Shown here: piece by piece, positions 54,126-63,225 of the stretch | Numbering within the stretch: position 1 is the first letter of the stretch | Layout: each line of letters starts with the position of its first letter | Source of the DNA: an uncultured Jannaschia sp. | Lineage (GTDB): Bacteria > Pseudomonadota > Alphaproteobacteria > Rhodobacterales > Rhodobacteraceae | Length of the DNA: 64,000 nt | Assembly (NCBI RefSeq): GCF_947494025.1 | Contig: NZ_CANLTQ010000007.1 | Location: forward strand, 1 to 64,000 | Direction of reading: 5' to 3' | The notes under the pieces: model-generated | What the model saw: only the letters and a program-made list of their open reading frames with translations | Told to the model about the DNA's origin: nothing | The model's database searches: none | Position numbers and translations under genes: made by a program

Positions 54126-54178
54126 GGCGCGACGCTCGGGCGGGGCGATCCCGCGTTTCGCGCGGCCGGCGTCGCGCC
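54126..54178. repeat. 10-bp inverted repeat between the aldehyde dehydrogenase and SDR genes
   Basis: The arms GGCGCGACGC (54126-54135) and GCGTCGCGCC (54169-54178) are perfect; between them smaller stems (for example CGCG-TTT-CGCG) can form. It lies just after the aldehyde dehydrogenase stop, in the only long gap (135 bp) inside the operon, and may terminate or stabilise part of the transcript. Confidence 0.5.
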
Positions 54179-54182
54179 GGTC

Positions 54183-55628
54183 CTAGCCGTGGTAGGCCGC
54201 GACGGTCTTGAGCTGCGAAAAGCCGTAGAGCGCCTCGAATCCCTTCTCGCGGCCGTGGCCGGACTTGCCGACGCCGCCGAAGGGCAGCTCCACCCCGCCG
54301 CCCGCGCCGTAATTGTTGAGGAACACCTGACCCGCGCGCAGGTCGCGCGCCATGCGCATCTGCCGGGCGCCGTCGCGGGTCCAGACGCCGGCGACGAGGC
54401 CGTAATCGGTGCCGTTGGCGATGGTGCGCGCCTCGGCCTCGTCGACGAAGGGGATGACGACCTGGACGGGGCCGAAGATCTCCGCCTGCGCCAGACGGTG
54501 GTCGCCCGAGGCGCCGGTAAGCAGGGTCGGGGCGACGAAATGGCCGTCCGTGCCCTCGATCCGTCCCTCGGCGGCGACCGCGAGCCCGTCGGCGTCGCCG
54601 AGGAAGCCGTCCACGATCGCCTTCTGCCGCGCGGAGATGAGCGGGCCGACATCGAGATCGTCCATCGCCGCCCCGACGCGGAGCGCGCGATAGCGCTCGG
54701 CCATGCGCGCCACGACCTCGTCGTGGAGGCTCGCATGGACGAGGATGCGGGACGCGGCGGAGCAGGTCTGGCCCGCATTCTGGACGCCGGCATTGACGAG
54801 AAAGGGCAGGGCCGCGTCGAGATCGGCGTCGTCGAACACGATCTGGGGCGACTTGCCGCCGAGCTCGAGCGTCACCGGGACGACGTTCCGCGCCGCCGCC
54901 GCCTGGATCCTCGCGCCCGTCGCGACCGAGCCGGTGAAGCTGATGTGGTGGATGCCCGGATGGGCGGCGAGCGCCGCACCCGCCTCCGCGCCCAGTCCGG
55001 GCACGACGTTGAGCGCGCCGGGCGGCAGGCCCGCCTCCTCCGCCAGACGGGCGAAGGCCAGCGCGGAAAGGCAGGCCTCCTCGGCGGGCTTCAGGACGCA
55101 GGCGTTCCCCATGGCGAGCGCCGCGCCGACCGAGCGGCCGATGATCTGCATCGGGTAGTTCCACGGCACGATGTGGCCCGTCACCCCGTGCGGCTGGCGC
55201 AGGGTGTAGACGTTGTAGCCGTCGAGATAGGGGATCGTGTCCCCGTGCACCTTGTCGGCCGCGCCGCCGTAGAACTCGAGGTAGCGGGCCAGCGCCACCG
55301 CGTCGGCGCGGGCCTGACGGAGCGGCTTGCCCACGTCGAGCGCCTCGAGCACGGCGAGATCGTCCACCCGTGCCTCGACCAGCCGGCCCATCCGCGCGAG
55401 GATGCGGCCACGCTCCAGCGCGGGCATCCGGCCCCATTCGCCGGCCAGCGCCGCGTGCGCGGCGGCCACGGCGGCGTCGACCTCGCGCGACTGGCCGCGG
55501 GCGATGCGCGCGAGCGGCTCCGTCGTGGAGGGGTTCTCGAGCGTCAGGGTTTCCGAGGCGCGGAGCCAGCGTCCGCCGATCAGCATCTCCTCGGGGTCGA
55601 ACCAGAGGGGGGCGGGCATGTCCTTCAT
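54183..55628 (-). CDS. Aldehyde dehydrogenase family protein
   Basis: A 481-residue NAD(P)-dependent dehydrogenase resembling betaine-aldehyde/gamma-aminobutyraldehyde dehydrogenases. Key sites: VPWNYPMQIIGRS (catalytic Asn), KPAEEACLSALAFARLAEEAGLPPGALNVVPG, FTGSVATG (cofactor), catalytic Glu in TLELGGKSPQ and nucleophilic Cys in QNAGQTCSAASRI. It oxidises an aldehyde to the acid. The ATG at 55628 overlaps the ABC ATPase stop by 4 bp, so aldehyde oxidation is tied to uptake by the transporter. Confidence 0.94.
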   Translation of the reverse strand: MKDMPAPLWFDPEEMLIGGRWLRASETLTLENPSTTEPLARIARGQSREVDAAVAAAHAALAGEWGRMPALERGRILARMGRLVEARVDDLAVLEALDVGKPLRQARADAVALARYLEFYGGAADKVHGDTIPYLDGYNVYTLRQPHGVTGHIVPWNYPMQIIGRSVGAALAMGNACVLKPAEEACLSALAFARLAEEAGLPPGALNVVPGLGAEAGAALAAHPGIHHISFTGSVATGARIQAAAARNVVPVTLELGGKSPQIVFDDADLDAALPFLVNAGVQNAGQTCSAASRILVHASLHDEVVARMAERYRALRVGAAMDDLDVGPLISARQKAIVDGFLGDADGLAVAAEGRIEGTDGHFVAPTLLTGASGDHRLAQAEIFGPVQVVIPFVDEAEARTIANGTDYGLVAGVWTRDGARQMRMARDLRAGQVFLNNYGAGGGVELPFGGVGKSGHGREKGFEALYGFSQLKTVAAYHG

Positions 55629-57247
55629 GATGTCTCCTTCACCCAGGCGTCGGGTATGGCGGGGGCGGCCGCGATAAGCGTCCGGGTATAATCCGATTCC
55701 GGCGCGGTGAACACGTCGGCGACGGGGCCTTCCTCGACGAAGCGGCCGGCCTGCATGACGATCACCCGGTCGGCGATGGCGCGCACGACGCTCAGGTCGT
55801 GGCCGATGAAAAGGTAGGCGAGCCCGAGCCGCGTCTGCAGGTCGTCCAGCAGCGCCAGAACCTGCGCCCGGACGCGGACGTCGAGGGCGGAGACAGCCTC
55901 GTCGAGGACGAGCACCTCCGGCTCCGTGACGAGGGCGCGGGCGATGGCGATGCGCTGACGCTGGCCGCCGGAGAACTCGTGCGGATACTTGTCGAGGTCG
56001 CCCGCGCCGAGCCCGACCCGTTCGAGCGTGGCAGCGAGGCGGGCATCCGCATCGCGCGGACGGCCGGTCAGGTGGAAGGGCTCCGCCACGATGCGCCGGA
56101 CGGTCCAGCGCGGGTCGAAGGATCCGTAGGGGTCCTGAAAGACGACGGACACCTTCGCGCGTTCCCCGCGGGTCATCGCCGTGCCGCCGGGCCGGCCCAT
56201 CAGCTCGATCGCACCGCCCTGCACCGGTTCCAGCCCGAGAAGCGCGCGGGTCAGGGTGGACTTGCCGCAACCCGACTCGCCCACGAGGCCCAGGCTCTCG
56301 CCCCGGTGCAGCGTGAACGACACGCCGTCGACCGCCCGGTGCGCGCCATAGGTCCGCACCACGTCGCGGGCGGCGAGGACGGGATCGGGGGGCACCTTGC
56401 GTCGCGCGCGGGCCGGAACGCGCGAGGCGGCGAGGAGATCGCGCGTATAGGGGTCGCGATGGTGGCGGAACAACGCCTCGGTCGTGTCCGCCTCCACGAT
56501 GCGGCCGTTGTTCATCACCGCCACCCGGTCCGCGATGCCCGCCACGACGCCGAGGTCGTGGGTGATGAGGAGGAGCGCCATTCCCTCGTCGTCCACGAGC
56601 CCGCGCAGGAGCGCGAGGATCTCCGCCTGCGTGGTCACGTCGAGCGCGGTCGTCGGCTCGTCCGCGATCAGCAGGCGCGGCCGGCGGGCGATGGCGAGCG
56701 CGATGCAGACGCGCTGGCGCTGGCCGCCGGAAAGCTCGTGCGGGTAGCGGTCGAGCGGAATGCGGCTCAGCCCCACGCGGTCGAGCCGGTCGCGCGCGAT
56801 CCGCATGGCCTCCGCGCGGGATGCGCCGCGCAGGCGCAGCGTCTCGGCGACCTGCGCGCCGATCGTGTGGACCGGGTTCAGGGCGGTCATCGGCTCCTGA
56901 AAGATCATCGCGACGTCGTTGCCGCGGATGCCGAGCCAGTCGCGCTCGCGGAGCGCGACGAGGTCGCGTCCGTCCATCCGGATTGCGCCTGAGGTCGCCG
57001 CGCCGTCGGGCAGCAACCCGATCGCGGCCAGCGCGGTCATCGACTTGCCCGAACCCGATTCGCCGACGAGCCCGGTGACGCGGCCCGCGAACAGGGCGAG
57101 CGAGACGTCATGCAATATCGTGGTGCCGTGGATCGCGAGGGACAGGCGGTCGAAGGCGAGGAGCGCGTCCCGGTCGGTCGCCGGGTCGGACAGCTCGGAT
57201 CCGCCACCGTGCGGTCGCGGTCCCTCGTTTTCCAGCAAGGCGGTCAT
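55625..57247 (-). CDS. Fused double ABC ATPase of peptide type (second operon)
   Basis: A 540-residue DppD-DppF-type fusion. Domain 1 has [17 protein letters not shown] and [12 protein letters not shown]; domain 2 has [17 protein letters not shown] and [12 protein letters not shown]; the oligopeptide C-terminal segment [12 protein letters not shown] ends domain 2. It is the third gene of the minus-strand operon, 124 bp after the C-type permease. It shares its architecture with the ATPase at 24371 but differs clearly in sequence, so this is a separate transporter, not a recent copy. Confidence 0.93.
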   Translation of the reverse strand: MTALLENEGPRPHGGGSELSDPATDRDALLAFDRLSLAIHGTTILHDVSLALFAGRVTGLVGESGSGKSMTALAAIGLLPDGAATSGAIRMDGRDLVALRERDWLGIRGNDVAMIFQEPMTALNPVHTIGAQVAETLRLRGASRAEAMRIARDRLDRVGLSRIPLDRYPHELSGGQRQRVCIALAIARRPRLLIADEPTTALDVTTQAEILALLRGLVDDEGMALLLITHDLGVVAGIADRVAVMNNGRIVEADTTEALFRHHRDPYTRDLLAASRVPARARRKVPPDPVLAARDVVRTYGAHRAVDGVSFTLHRGESLGLVGESGCGKSTLTRALLGLEPVQGGAIELMGRPGGTAMTRGERAKVSVVFQDPYGSFDPRWTVRRIVAEPFHLTGRPRDADARLAATLERVGLGAGDLDKYPHEFSGGQRQRIAIARALVTEPEVLVLDEAVSALDVRVRAQVLALLDDLQTRLGLAYLFIGHDLSVVRAIADRVIVMQAGRFVEEGPVADVFTAPESDYTRTLIAAAPAIPDAWVKETS

Positions 57248-57371
57248 CGATTGTCACGCCCGGACGGGCGCTGTCCCGGCGGCCTCGGTCGTCCGGTCCC
57301 CGTCCGTCGGGTGTTCGGATCGAGGATTCCCCCCCCGCCCGGTGTCGCGTGCCGCGTTCGCATCCCGTCCC

Positions 57372-58187
57372 TCACATCCGCATCCGCCGGAGGCGCGGGT
57401 CGAGCAGGTCGCGCAAGCCGTCGCCCAGGAGGTTCAGCCCCAGCACCGTTCCGACGATGGCGAGACCGGGCAGGATGGCGAGCTGCGGCTCGGTGTAGAT
57501 CATCGTCTGCGCATCGGCGAGCATCCGGCCCCAGCTCGCCGTGGGCGGCTGCGCGCCGAGGCCCACATAGCTCAGCGCCGCCTCCGCGAGGATGCCGAGC
57601 GAGAACTGGATCGTCGCCTGCACGATCAGGAGGTTGGCGATGTTGGGCAGGATGTGCTCCACGCTGATCCGGCCCCGGCCCTTGCCCGCCACCCGCGCGG
57701 CCATGACGTAATCCAGCGTCCAGAGCGGCAGCGCCCCGCCGCGGGCGACGCGGGCGAAGACGGGAATGTTGAAGATGCCGATGGCGAGGATCGCGTTCAC
57801 CGCCGAGGGGCCGAACACCGCGGTGATCAGGATCGCGATGACCAGCGAGGGGAAGGCGAAGATCAGGTCGTTGCCGCGCATCACGACCTCGTCCACCCAA
57901 GCGCCCCGCCGTGCCGCCGCCAGAAGCCCGAGCGGCACGCCCGCGCCCGCCCCGATCCCGACGGCGAGGAGCGCCACGGCGATCGAGGTGCGCGCGCCCG
58001 CCATCAGCATCGACACCATGTCGCGGCCGAAATGGTCGGTGCCGAGCGGGTGCGCCATCGAGGGGCCGAGCGTCCGTTCGGCGATGTTCACGCTTGCCGT
58101 ATCGTAGGGGAGCCATACGAGCCCGACCCCCGCCGCGAGAACGGCCAGCCCCGCGAGGAGCGCCCCGATCCGAAAGGCCCAGCTCAC
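57372..58187 (-). CDS. ABC transporter permease, DppC/OppC type (second operon)
   Basis: A 271-residue permease. It contains GTDHFGRDMVSMLMAGARTSI (DppC signature), a helix pair near IFAFPSLVIAILITAVFG and the permease loop YVMAARVAGKGRGRISVEHILPNI. The start is GTG at 58187, overlapping the previous permease stop in GTGA. The N-terminus is short. The 124-bp gap to the ATPase gene contains no recognised element. Confidence 0.92.
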   Translation of the reverse strand: MSWAFRIGALLAGLAVLAAGVGLVWLPYDTASVNIAERTLGPSMAHPLGTDHFGRDMVSMLMAGARTSIAVALLAVGIGAGAGVPLGLLAAARRGAWVDEVVMRGNDLIFAFPSLVIAILITAVFGPSAVNAILAIGIFNIPVFARVARGGALPLWTLDYVMAARVAGKGRGRISVEHILPNIANLLIVQATIQFSLGILAEAALSYVGLGAQPPTASWGRMLADAQTMIYTEPQLAILPGLAIVGTVLGLNLLGDGLRDLLDPRLRRMRM

Positions 58188-59125
58188 CTGCGGCGCAGCC
58201 GGGGATCGGCCAGCGTGTAGGCGAGCTCCACCGCGAAGGTCACGGCGATCACCGCGAAGACGAGGAGCATCGTCACGGATTGCACCACGACGAGGTCGCG
58301 CTGGGTGATGCCTTGGAAGATCAGCCGGCCCAGCCCCGGAAGGAAGAACACGTTCTCGATGATGATCGCGCCAGCGAGCAGAAAGGAGAATTGCAGCCCG
58401 AGGATCGTCAACACCGGGATCGCCGCGTTGCGCAGCGCGTGACGCAGCACCGTCGCGCGACGGCTCAGCCCCTTGGCGCGGGCGGTGCGGATGTAGTCCG
58501 CGTCGAGCGTGTCGAGGAGCGCGGAGCGCAGCACGCGCGCGAGGATCGAGGCCTGCGGCAGCGCCAGTGCTATCGCAGGCAGGGTGAGCGCGCCGATCGC
58601 CGCCACCGGGTCGGACCAGCCCGGAAACCCGCCGGCCGAGACCCAGCCGAGCGAGACGGCGAAGACGAGGACCAGAAGCATCGCGAACCAGAAGTTCGGC
58701 ACGGCGAGACCGAGCTGCGTGGCGCCCATCACGCCCCAATCCGCGACCCCGCCCCGCCGCGATGCCGCGAGAAGTCCCGCCGGGATCGCGACAAGGAGCG
58801 TGAGGCCGAGCGCGTAGAGCGCCAGCGGTGCGCTCACGCCAATGCGGTCGGCGACCAGTTCCGCAACGGGCACGCGGTAGGTGTAGGAGGTGCCGAAATC
58901 GCCCGTGAGCATGCCACCGATCCAGTCGAGGTAGCGCGCGGGCAGCGACCCTTCGAGCCCGAGTTCGGCGCGTAGCGCGGCCACCGTGTCGGGCTGCGCG
59001 TTCAGCCCCAGCATGAAGGCCGCCGGATCGCCCGGCACGGCCTGCAGCATCACGAAGATCACCACGCTCGCCACCGCGAGCGCGGCGACGAGCGAGATCG
59101 TCCGGTGCAGAAGGGCGCGCCACAT
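58184..59125 (-). CDS. ABC transporter permease, DppB/OppB type (second operon)
   Basis: A 313-residue permease beginning MWRALLHRTISLVAALAVASVVIFVML, with the B-type motif GDPAAFMLG and EAA loop YIRTARAKGLSRRATVLRHALRNAAIPVL. It is the first gene of the second transporter operon. No substrate-binding protein gene is present upstream (the FtsX-type exporter begins 88 bp away) or downstream, so the receptor must be encoded elsewhere. Confidence 0.93.
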   Translation of the reverse strand: MWRALLHRTISLVAALAVASVVIFVMLQAVPGDPAAFMLGLNAQPDTVAALRAELGLEGSLPARYLDWIGGMLTGDFGTSYTYRVPVAELVADRIGVSAPLALYALGLTLLVAIPAGLLAASRRGGVADWGVMGATQLGLAVPNFWFAMLLVLVFAVSLGWVSAGGFPGWSDPVAAIGALTLPAIALALPQASILARVLRSALLDTLDADYIRTARAKGLSRRATVLRHALRNAAIPVLTILGLQFSFLLAGAIIIENVFFLPGLGRLIFQGITQRDLVVVQSVTMLLVFAVIAVTFAVELAYTLADPRLRRR

Positions 59126-59213
59126 GCGCGGGAGGCTAGCCGTCCCGCCGGGCGGAGGGAATGGCCCTGAGCCACGATGGGCGGCGGAACGGCTGCGGAA
59201 CCGTCATCCGCAC

Positions 59214-61754
59214 CTATTCCTGGGCGCGCAGCACGCGGGCCGGACGCGTGGCGAGCGGTCGCCAGGCGAAGAGGAGCCCCGCGAGCAGGGTCGCCACGGC
59301 CCCGCCGAGCACGATCGCGGTCGCCGACACCCATTCGAAGGCATAGGGCGCCTCCATCACGAAGCGCATGATGCCCCAGCCCGCGAGCGCGCCGCCCGCG
59401 ATGGCGACGATCCCCGCGGCCGCCCCGAGGAGCGCCGAGCGCAGCGCGAAGCTCGCGAGGATGGTGGGTCGGGTCGCGCCGATGGTCTTCAGCACCGCCG
59501 CCTCGAAGATCCGGCCACGCTCCCCCGCCGCCGCCGCGCCGACGAGGACGACGAACCCCGTGAGCAGCGTCGCGCCCGCTCCCCAACTGGTCGCGGCGGC
59601 GAGCGCGGACAGCGCCTCGGTCACGAGGTCGATGGCGTCGCGCACCCGGATCGCGGTGATGTTGGGCGCGTCGCCCGCCACCGCGCGCAGCAGGCGCGCC
59701 TCGGCCTCCGGATCGGCGTAGACGGTCGAAAGCCACGTATGGGGCGCGCCCCGGAGGGCGGCGGCATCGAAGACGATGACGAAGCCGATCCCGCCGGAGG
59801 AGAAATCGACCTCGCGGAAGGAGGTGACGGTGCCCGTGATGTCGCGGCCGAGCACGTTGACCGTGACCTCGTCGCCCAGCGCGATGCCGAGCTCCTCCGC
59901 CTCCTCCCGCGCGAAGCTGATCTGCGGCGGTCCGTCGTAGCCCTCGGGCCAGAACTCGCCCGCGACGATCCGCGTGCCCGAACCCGGTGCGTCGGCGAAG
60001 CTGATCCGCCGGTCGCCGCGCGTGACCCAGTGGTCGAACTCGGCGGCCGGCCGGCCGCCGATGGACTTCACCACGGCGCCCAGCATCGGTGCGGTGTCGA
60101 CGCGGCTGACCGCCGGGTCGCCCTCCACCGTCTCGAGGAAGCCGGGCAGCTGATCCGGTTGGATGTCGATGAAGAAGTAGCTCGGCGCGACCGCGGGCAG
60201 GTCGCGGTCGATGGCCGCGCGCATGTTGGCGTCGATCTGCCCCACGGCGGCGAGCACCGTGAGCCCGAGCCCGAGCGACAGGACGACCGCCGTGGCGTCC
60301 CCGCCCGGCCCGCCCACCGCGCCGAGCGCGAGGCGCAGCGCGGGGCGGCCCCGGGCGAGGCGGGTGCGGGCGAGCCGGCGGGCCAGCGCGCGCACGCCGA
60401 TGGCGGCAAGCACGAGCGCGGCCAGCGCCGCGACGATACCGCCCGCCGACCAGAGCGCGAGGGTGGGAATGCCCGAAAGCCATGCGGAAAGGCCGATCAA
60501 GGCCGCGACGGCCACCGCCAGCGTGACCAGATAGCGGCGCCGGGGCCAGACGCGCACCGACCCGGTCGCATCGCGGAAGAGCGAGGCCGCGCGGACCTGC
60601 TCCGTCCGGGCGAGCGGCCAGAGCGTGAAGATGAGCGCGGTGAGCGCGCCGTAGATCGCCGCCTCCAGAAGCGGCAGCGGATGCACGCCGAGCGCGACCG
60701 GCACCGGCAGCAGCGACTGGATGAGCGGGCCGGCGACCAGCGGGATGATCGTCCCGAGGATCAGCCCGCCTGCGATCCCCGCGAGCGCCAGCACGCCGAT
60801 CTGCATCATGTAGGCCGCGAAGATCGTCCGCCCTTCCGCCCCCAGTGTCTTCAGCGTGGCGATCACCTCGGTCTTGCGGTCGAGATAGGCCCGCACCGCC
60901 GCCGACACGCCGACGCCCCCCACGGCGAGGCCCGCGAGGCCGACGAGCACGAGGAAGCTGCCGATCCGCTCCACGAAGCGCTGGACCGCGGGCGAGGCGT
61001 TGCGCCGGTCGCGCCAGCGCGTGCCGGCCTCGGCGAACTCGGCCCGCGTGGCCTCCCGCAGCCTGTCGAGGTCGTCGTCGGTCGCGTCCGGCATGGCGAT
61101 GCGGTAATCGGTGTCGAAGAGGCTGCCCTCCGCGATCAGGCCCGAGCCCTCGAGCGCCTCGGTCGCGACGATGGTTCGCGGCCCGAGCCCGAAGCTCGCC
61201 CCGCCGGCATCCGGCTCCCGCGTGACGAGGGCGCGCAGCGTGAGGCGCTTGGTGCCGAGGAAGATCGCGTCGCCCGGTTCGAGCGCCAGACGGTCGGCCA
61301 GCACCGGGTGCAAGATCGCTCCGTCATCGGCCAGCGCCTCGGCGATGGGCATCGGCGGGTCGAGCTCGATCTCTCCGGTAAGCGGGTAAAGGCCGTCCAC
61401 CGCCTTCACCTGCGTCAGAGCGCGGTCCGCCTCCGCCCCCTGACCGGTCGCGACCATGGAGCGGAAGTCCACGACCTCCGACACGGTGCCGAGCCCCTCG
61501 AGATAGGCGCGTTCTCCGGGGTCGGCGCGCCGGTAGCCGAACTCCACTTCGGCGTCGCCCCCGAGGAGGATCCGTCCCTCGCGCGCCAGCCCGTCCGTGA
61601 TCGACACGCGCACCGAGCCCACGGCGGCGATGGCGGCGACGCCGAGCGCGAGGCAGAGCAGGAAGATGCGGAACCCCGCGAGCCCGCCGCGCAGCTCCCG
61701 CCGGGCGATCGTGCCGGCGTTGCCGAACCAGCCGCGACCCGCCGCCGCGCTCAT
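59214..61754 (-). CDS. FtsX-like ABC exporter permease (YbbP type)
   Basis: An 846-residue membrane protein with about ten helices in two MacB/FtsX core blocks separated by large periplasmic regions (residues ~50-255 and ~480-690). The N-terminal helix AGFRIFLLCLALGVAAIAAVGSV, the FtsX region RFVERIGSFLVLVGLAGLAVGGVGVSAAVRAYLDRKTEVIATLKTLGA and the C-terminal GRIFEAAVLKTIGATRPTILASFALRSALLG are characteristic. YbbA-YbbP-type pairs are thought to extract lipids or hydrophobic compounds. The ATG at 61754 overlaps the ATPase stop by 4 bp. Confidence 0.92.
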   Translation of the reverse strand: MSAAAGRGWFGNAGTIARRELRGGLAGFRIFLLCLALGVAAIAAVGSVRVSITDGLAREGRILLGGDAEVEFGYRRADPGERAYLEGLGTVSEVVDFRSMVATGQGAEADRALTQVKAVDGLYPLTGEIELDPPMPIAEALADDGAILHPVLADRLALEPGDAIFLGTKRLTLRALVTREPDAGGASFGLGPRTIVATEALEGSGLIAEGSLFDTDYRIAMPDATDDDLDRLREATRAEFAEAGTRWRDRRNASPAVQRFVERIGSFLVLVGLAGLAVGGVGVSAAVRAYLDRKTEVIATLKTLGAEGRTIFAAYMMQIGVLALAGIAGGLILGTIIPLVAGPLIQSLLPVPVALGVHPLPLLEAAIYGALTALIFTLWPLARTEQVRAASLFRDATGSVRVWPRRRYLVTLAVAVAALIGLSAWLSGIPTLALWSAGGIVAALAALVLAAIGVRALARRLARTRLARGRPALRLALGAVGGPGGDATAVVLSLGLGLTVLAAVGQIDANMRAAIDRDLPAVAPSYFFIDIQPDQLPGFLETVEGDPAVSRVDTAPMLGAVVKSIGGRPAAEFDHWVTRGDRRISFADAPGSGTRIVAGEFWPEGYDGPPQISFAREEAEELGIALGDEVTVNVLGRDITGTVTSFREVDFSSGGIGFVIVFDAAALRGAPHTWLSTVYADPEAEARLLRAVAGDAPNITAIRVRDAIDLVTEALSALAAATSWGAGATLLTGFVVLVGAAAAGERGRIFEAAVLKTIGATRPTILASFALRSALLGAAAGIVAIAGGALAGWGIMRFVMEAPYAFEWVSATAIVLGGAVATLLAGLLFAWRPLATRPARVLRAQE

Positions 61755-62443
61755 TCCGCCGCCTCGGCCGCTCGCCGGCTGTCGGTGTCGAGCCGCCCGT
61801 CCACGAGCCGCACCACCCGGTCGCACCGGTCGGCCAGGCGCGGGCTGTGCGTGACGAGGACCAGCGTCGCGCCGTGCCGGTCGCGCAGCCCGAAGAGGAG
61901 GTCCATGATCGCCTCCCCCGTCGCCTGGTCGAGATTGCCCGTGGGCTCGTCGGCCAACAGGATGTCGGGGCGCGGCGCGGCGGCGCGGGCGAGCGCCACG
62001 CGCTGCTGCTCGCCGCCCGACATCTGCGCGGGGTAATGCCCTGTCCGGTGGCCGAGCCCGACGGCATCGAGCTCGGCGGCCGCGCGGTCGAAGGCCCCGG
62101 CTTGGCCCGCGAGCTCCAGCGGCGTCGCGACGTTCTCGAGCGCGGTCATCGTCGGGATCAGGTGGAAGGACTGGAACACCACCCCCATATGAGAGCGGCG
62201 GAAGCGGGCCAGCGCGTCCTCGTCCATCGTCGTGAGATCGTGGCCCAAAGCCTCGACCTCACCGGAGGTGGCGCGTTCCAGCCCGCCCATCAGCATCAGG
62301 AGAGACGACTTGCCCGAGCCCGACGGACCGACCAGCCCCAGCGTATCCTTCGCCGCCACCTCGAGCGTGATATCGTGCAGGATGTCCACGACCCCCGCGT
62401 TGCCCGCAAGCGACAGCGACACGTCTCTGAGGGACAGGACCAT
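61751..62443 (-). CDS. ABC exporter ATPase (LolD/YbbA type)
   Basis: A 230-residue ATPase pairing with the FtsX-like permease. Walker A GPSGSGKSS, signature MSGGEQQR, Walker B ILLADEPTGNLD and switch His in LVTHSPRL are present; the DEPTGNLD sequence is typical of the MacB/LolD/FtsE class. The ribosome site (GGAG) for the ATG at 62443 lies inside the tesA coding sequence, and its start codon overlaps the tesA start codon on the other strand. ybbA-tesA divergent pairs are known in many proteobacteria. Confidence 0.95.
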   Translation of the reverse strand: MVLSLRDVSLSLAGNAGVVDILHDITLEVAAKDTLGLVGPSGSGKSSLLMLMGGLERATSGEVEALGHDLTTMDEDALARFRRSHMGVVFQSFHLIPTMTALENVATPLELAGQAGAFDRAAAELDAVGLGHRTGHYPAQMSGGEQQRVALARAAAPRPDILLADEPTGNLDQATGEAIMDLLFGLRDRHGATLVLVTHSPRLADRCDRVVRLVDGRLDTDSRRAAEAAE

Positions 62444-63161
62444 GATACGTCTCCGGGATCTGGCGGCTTGTCTGCGGCGGGCGGCGGGTTCCCTCGCATA
62501 TGGGGCCGTCGCCCGGTGCGGCAAGCCGCTCGCCGCCGGGGCGGTCGCCGTCGCCGTCGCGCTGCCCGTGGCGGCGGAGCCGGTGCGCGTGGTGGCCCTG
62601 GGCGACTCGCTCACCGCGGGCTACGGCCTGCCGGAGGGGCAGGGCTTCGTGCCGCAGCTTCAGGACTGGCTCGACGCGAACGGGGTCGATGCCACGATCG
62701 TGAACGCGGGCGTGTCGGGCGACACGACGGCGGGCGGGCTCGCCCGGCTCGACTGGGCGCTCGACGCGGAGACCGACGCGATGATCGTGGCGCTCGGCGG
62801 CAACGACCTGCTGCGCGGCCTGCCACCCGCCACCTCCCGCGACAACCTCATGGCCATCCTCGACCGGGTGGCGGGGGAACGGGACCTGCCGGTCCTCCTC
62901 ATCGGCCTCGACGCGCCCGGCAATTACGGCGCCGGATACGAGGCCGCCTTCGACGCGATGTATCCCGAACTGGCAAGGCGACACGACACGCTGCTTGAGC
63001 CGAACTTCCTCGGCCCCCTGATCGAGGGCAACGACATCGCCACCGCTCGCACGCGCTATCTGCAATCCGACGGCCTGCACCCGAACCGCGAGGGCGTCGA
63101 GCGGATCGTGGCGACGTTCGGGCCGACGGTCGCGGAGCTCGTCGCGCGCGCGAAGCCTTAA
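62442..63161 (+). CDS. tesA: Arylesterase/acyl-CoA thioesterase I (SGNH hydrolase)
   Basis: A 239-residue GDSL esterase. Catalytic Ser56 is in LGDSLTAGYG, the oxyanion Asn121 in GGNDLL, and the Asp210/His213 pair in DGLHPN. A hydrophobic signal segment (about 29-46, LAAGAVAVAVALPVAAE) suggests periplasmic location, as for TesA of E. coli. The start ATG at 62442 shares two bases with the divergent ATPase start codon, making CATG at 62441-62444; the ribosome site GAGGGA is inside the ATPase gene. Neighbouring exporter genes suggest shared lipid/acyl handling. Confidence 0.93.
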   Translation: MIRLRDLAACLRRAAGSLAYGAVARCGKPLAAGAVAVAVALPVAAEPVRVVALGDSLTAGYGLPEGQGFVPQLQDWLDANGVDATIVNAGVSGDTTAGGLARLDWALDAETDAMIVALGGNDLLRGLPPATSRDNLMAILDRVAGERDLPVLLIGLDAPGNYGAGYEAAFDAMYPELARRHDTLLEPNFLGPLIEGNDIATARTRYLQSDGLHPNREGVERIVATFGPTVAELVARAKP

Positions 63162-63168
63162 GGTCCGC

Positions 63169-63205
63169 GTCTTTGCTTCCCGAATATCCCCGCCGGAGGC
63201 TCCGC
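63169..63205 (-). repeat. Dispersed intergenic repeat, copy 3
   Basis: Reverse complement of the element at 6037-6073 with about two differences: CGGAGCCTCCGGCG at one end and GCAAAGACG at the other. It lies in the 64-bp spacer between the convergent tesA and FMN-dehydrogenase genes, 20 nt past the stop of the latter. Confidence 0.7.
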
Positions 63206-63225
63206 GGCCCCGGCCGGGTGCCGCC

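Noticed and set aside
58986-62036. A 1016-codon plus-strand frame opposite the FtsX-like exporter genes
   Set aside because: Complement of two clear ABC exporter genes; His/Arg/Asp-rich with no start signal or domain.
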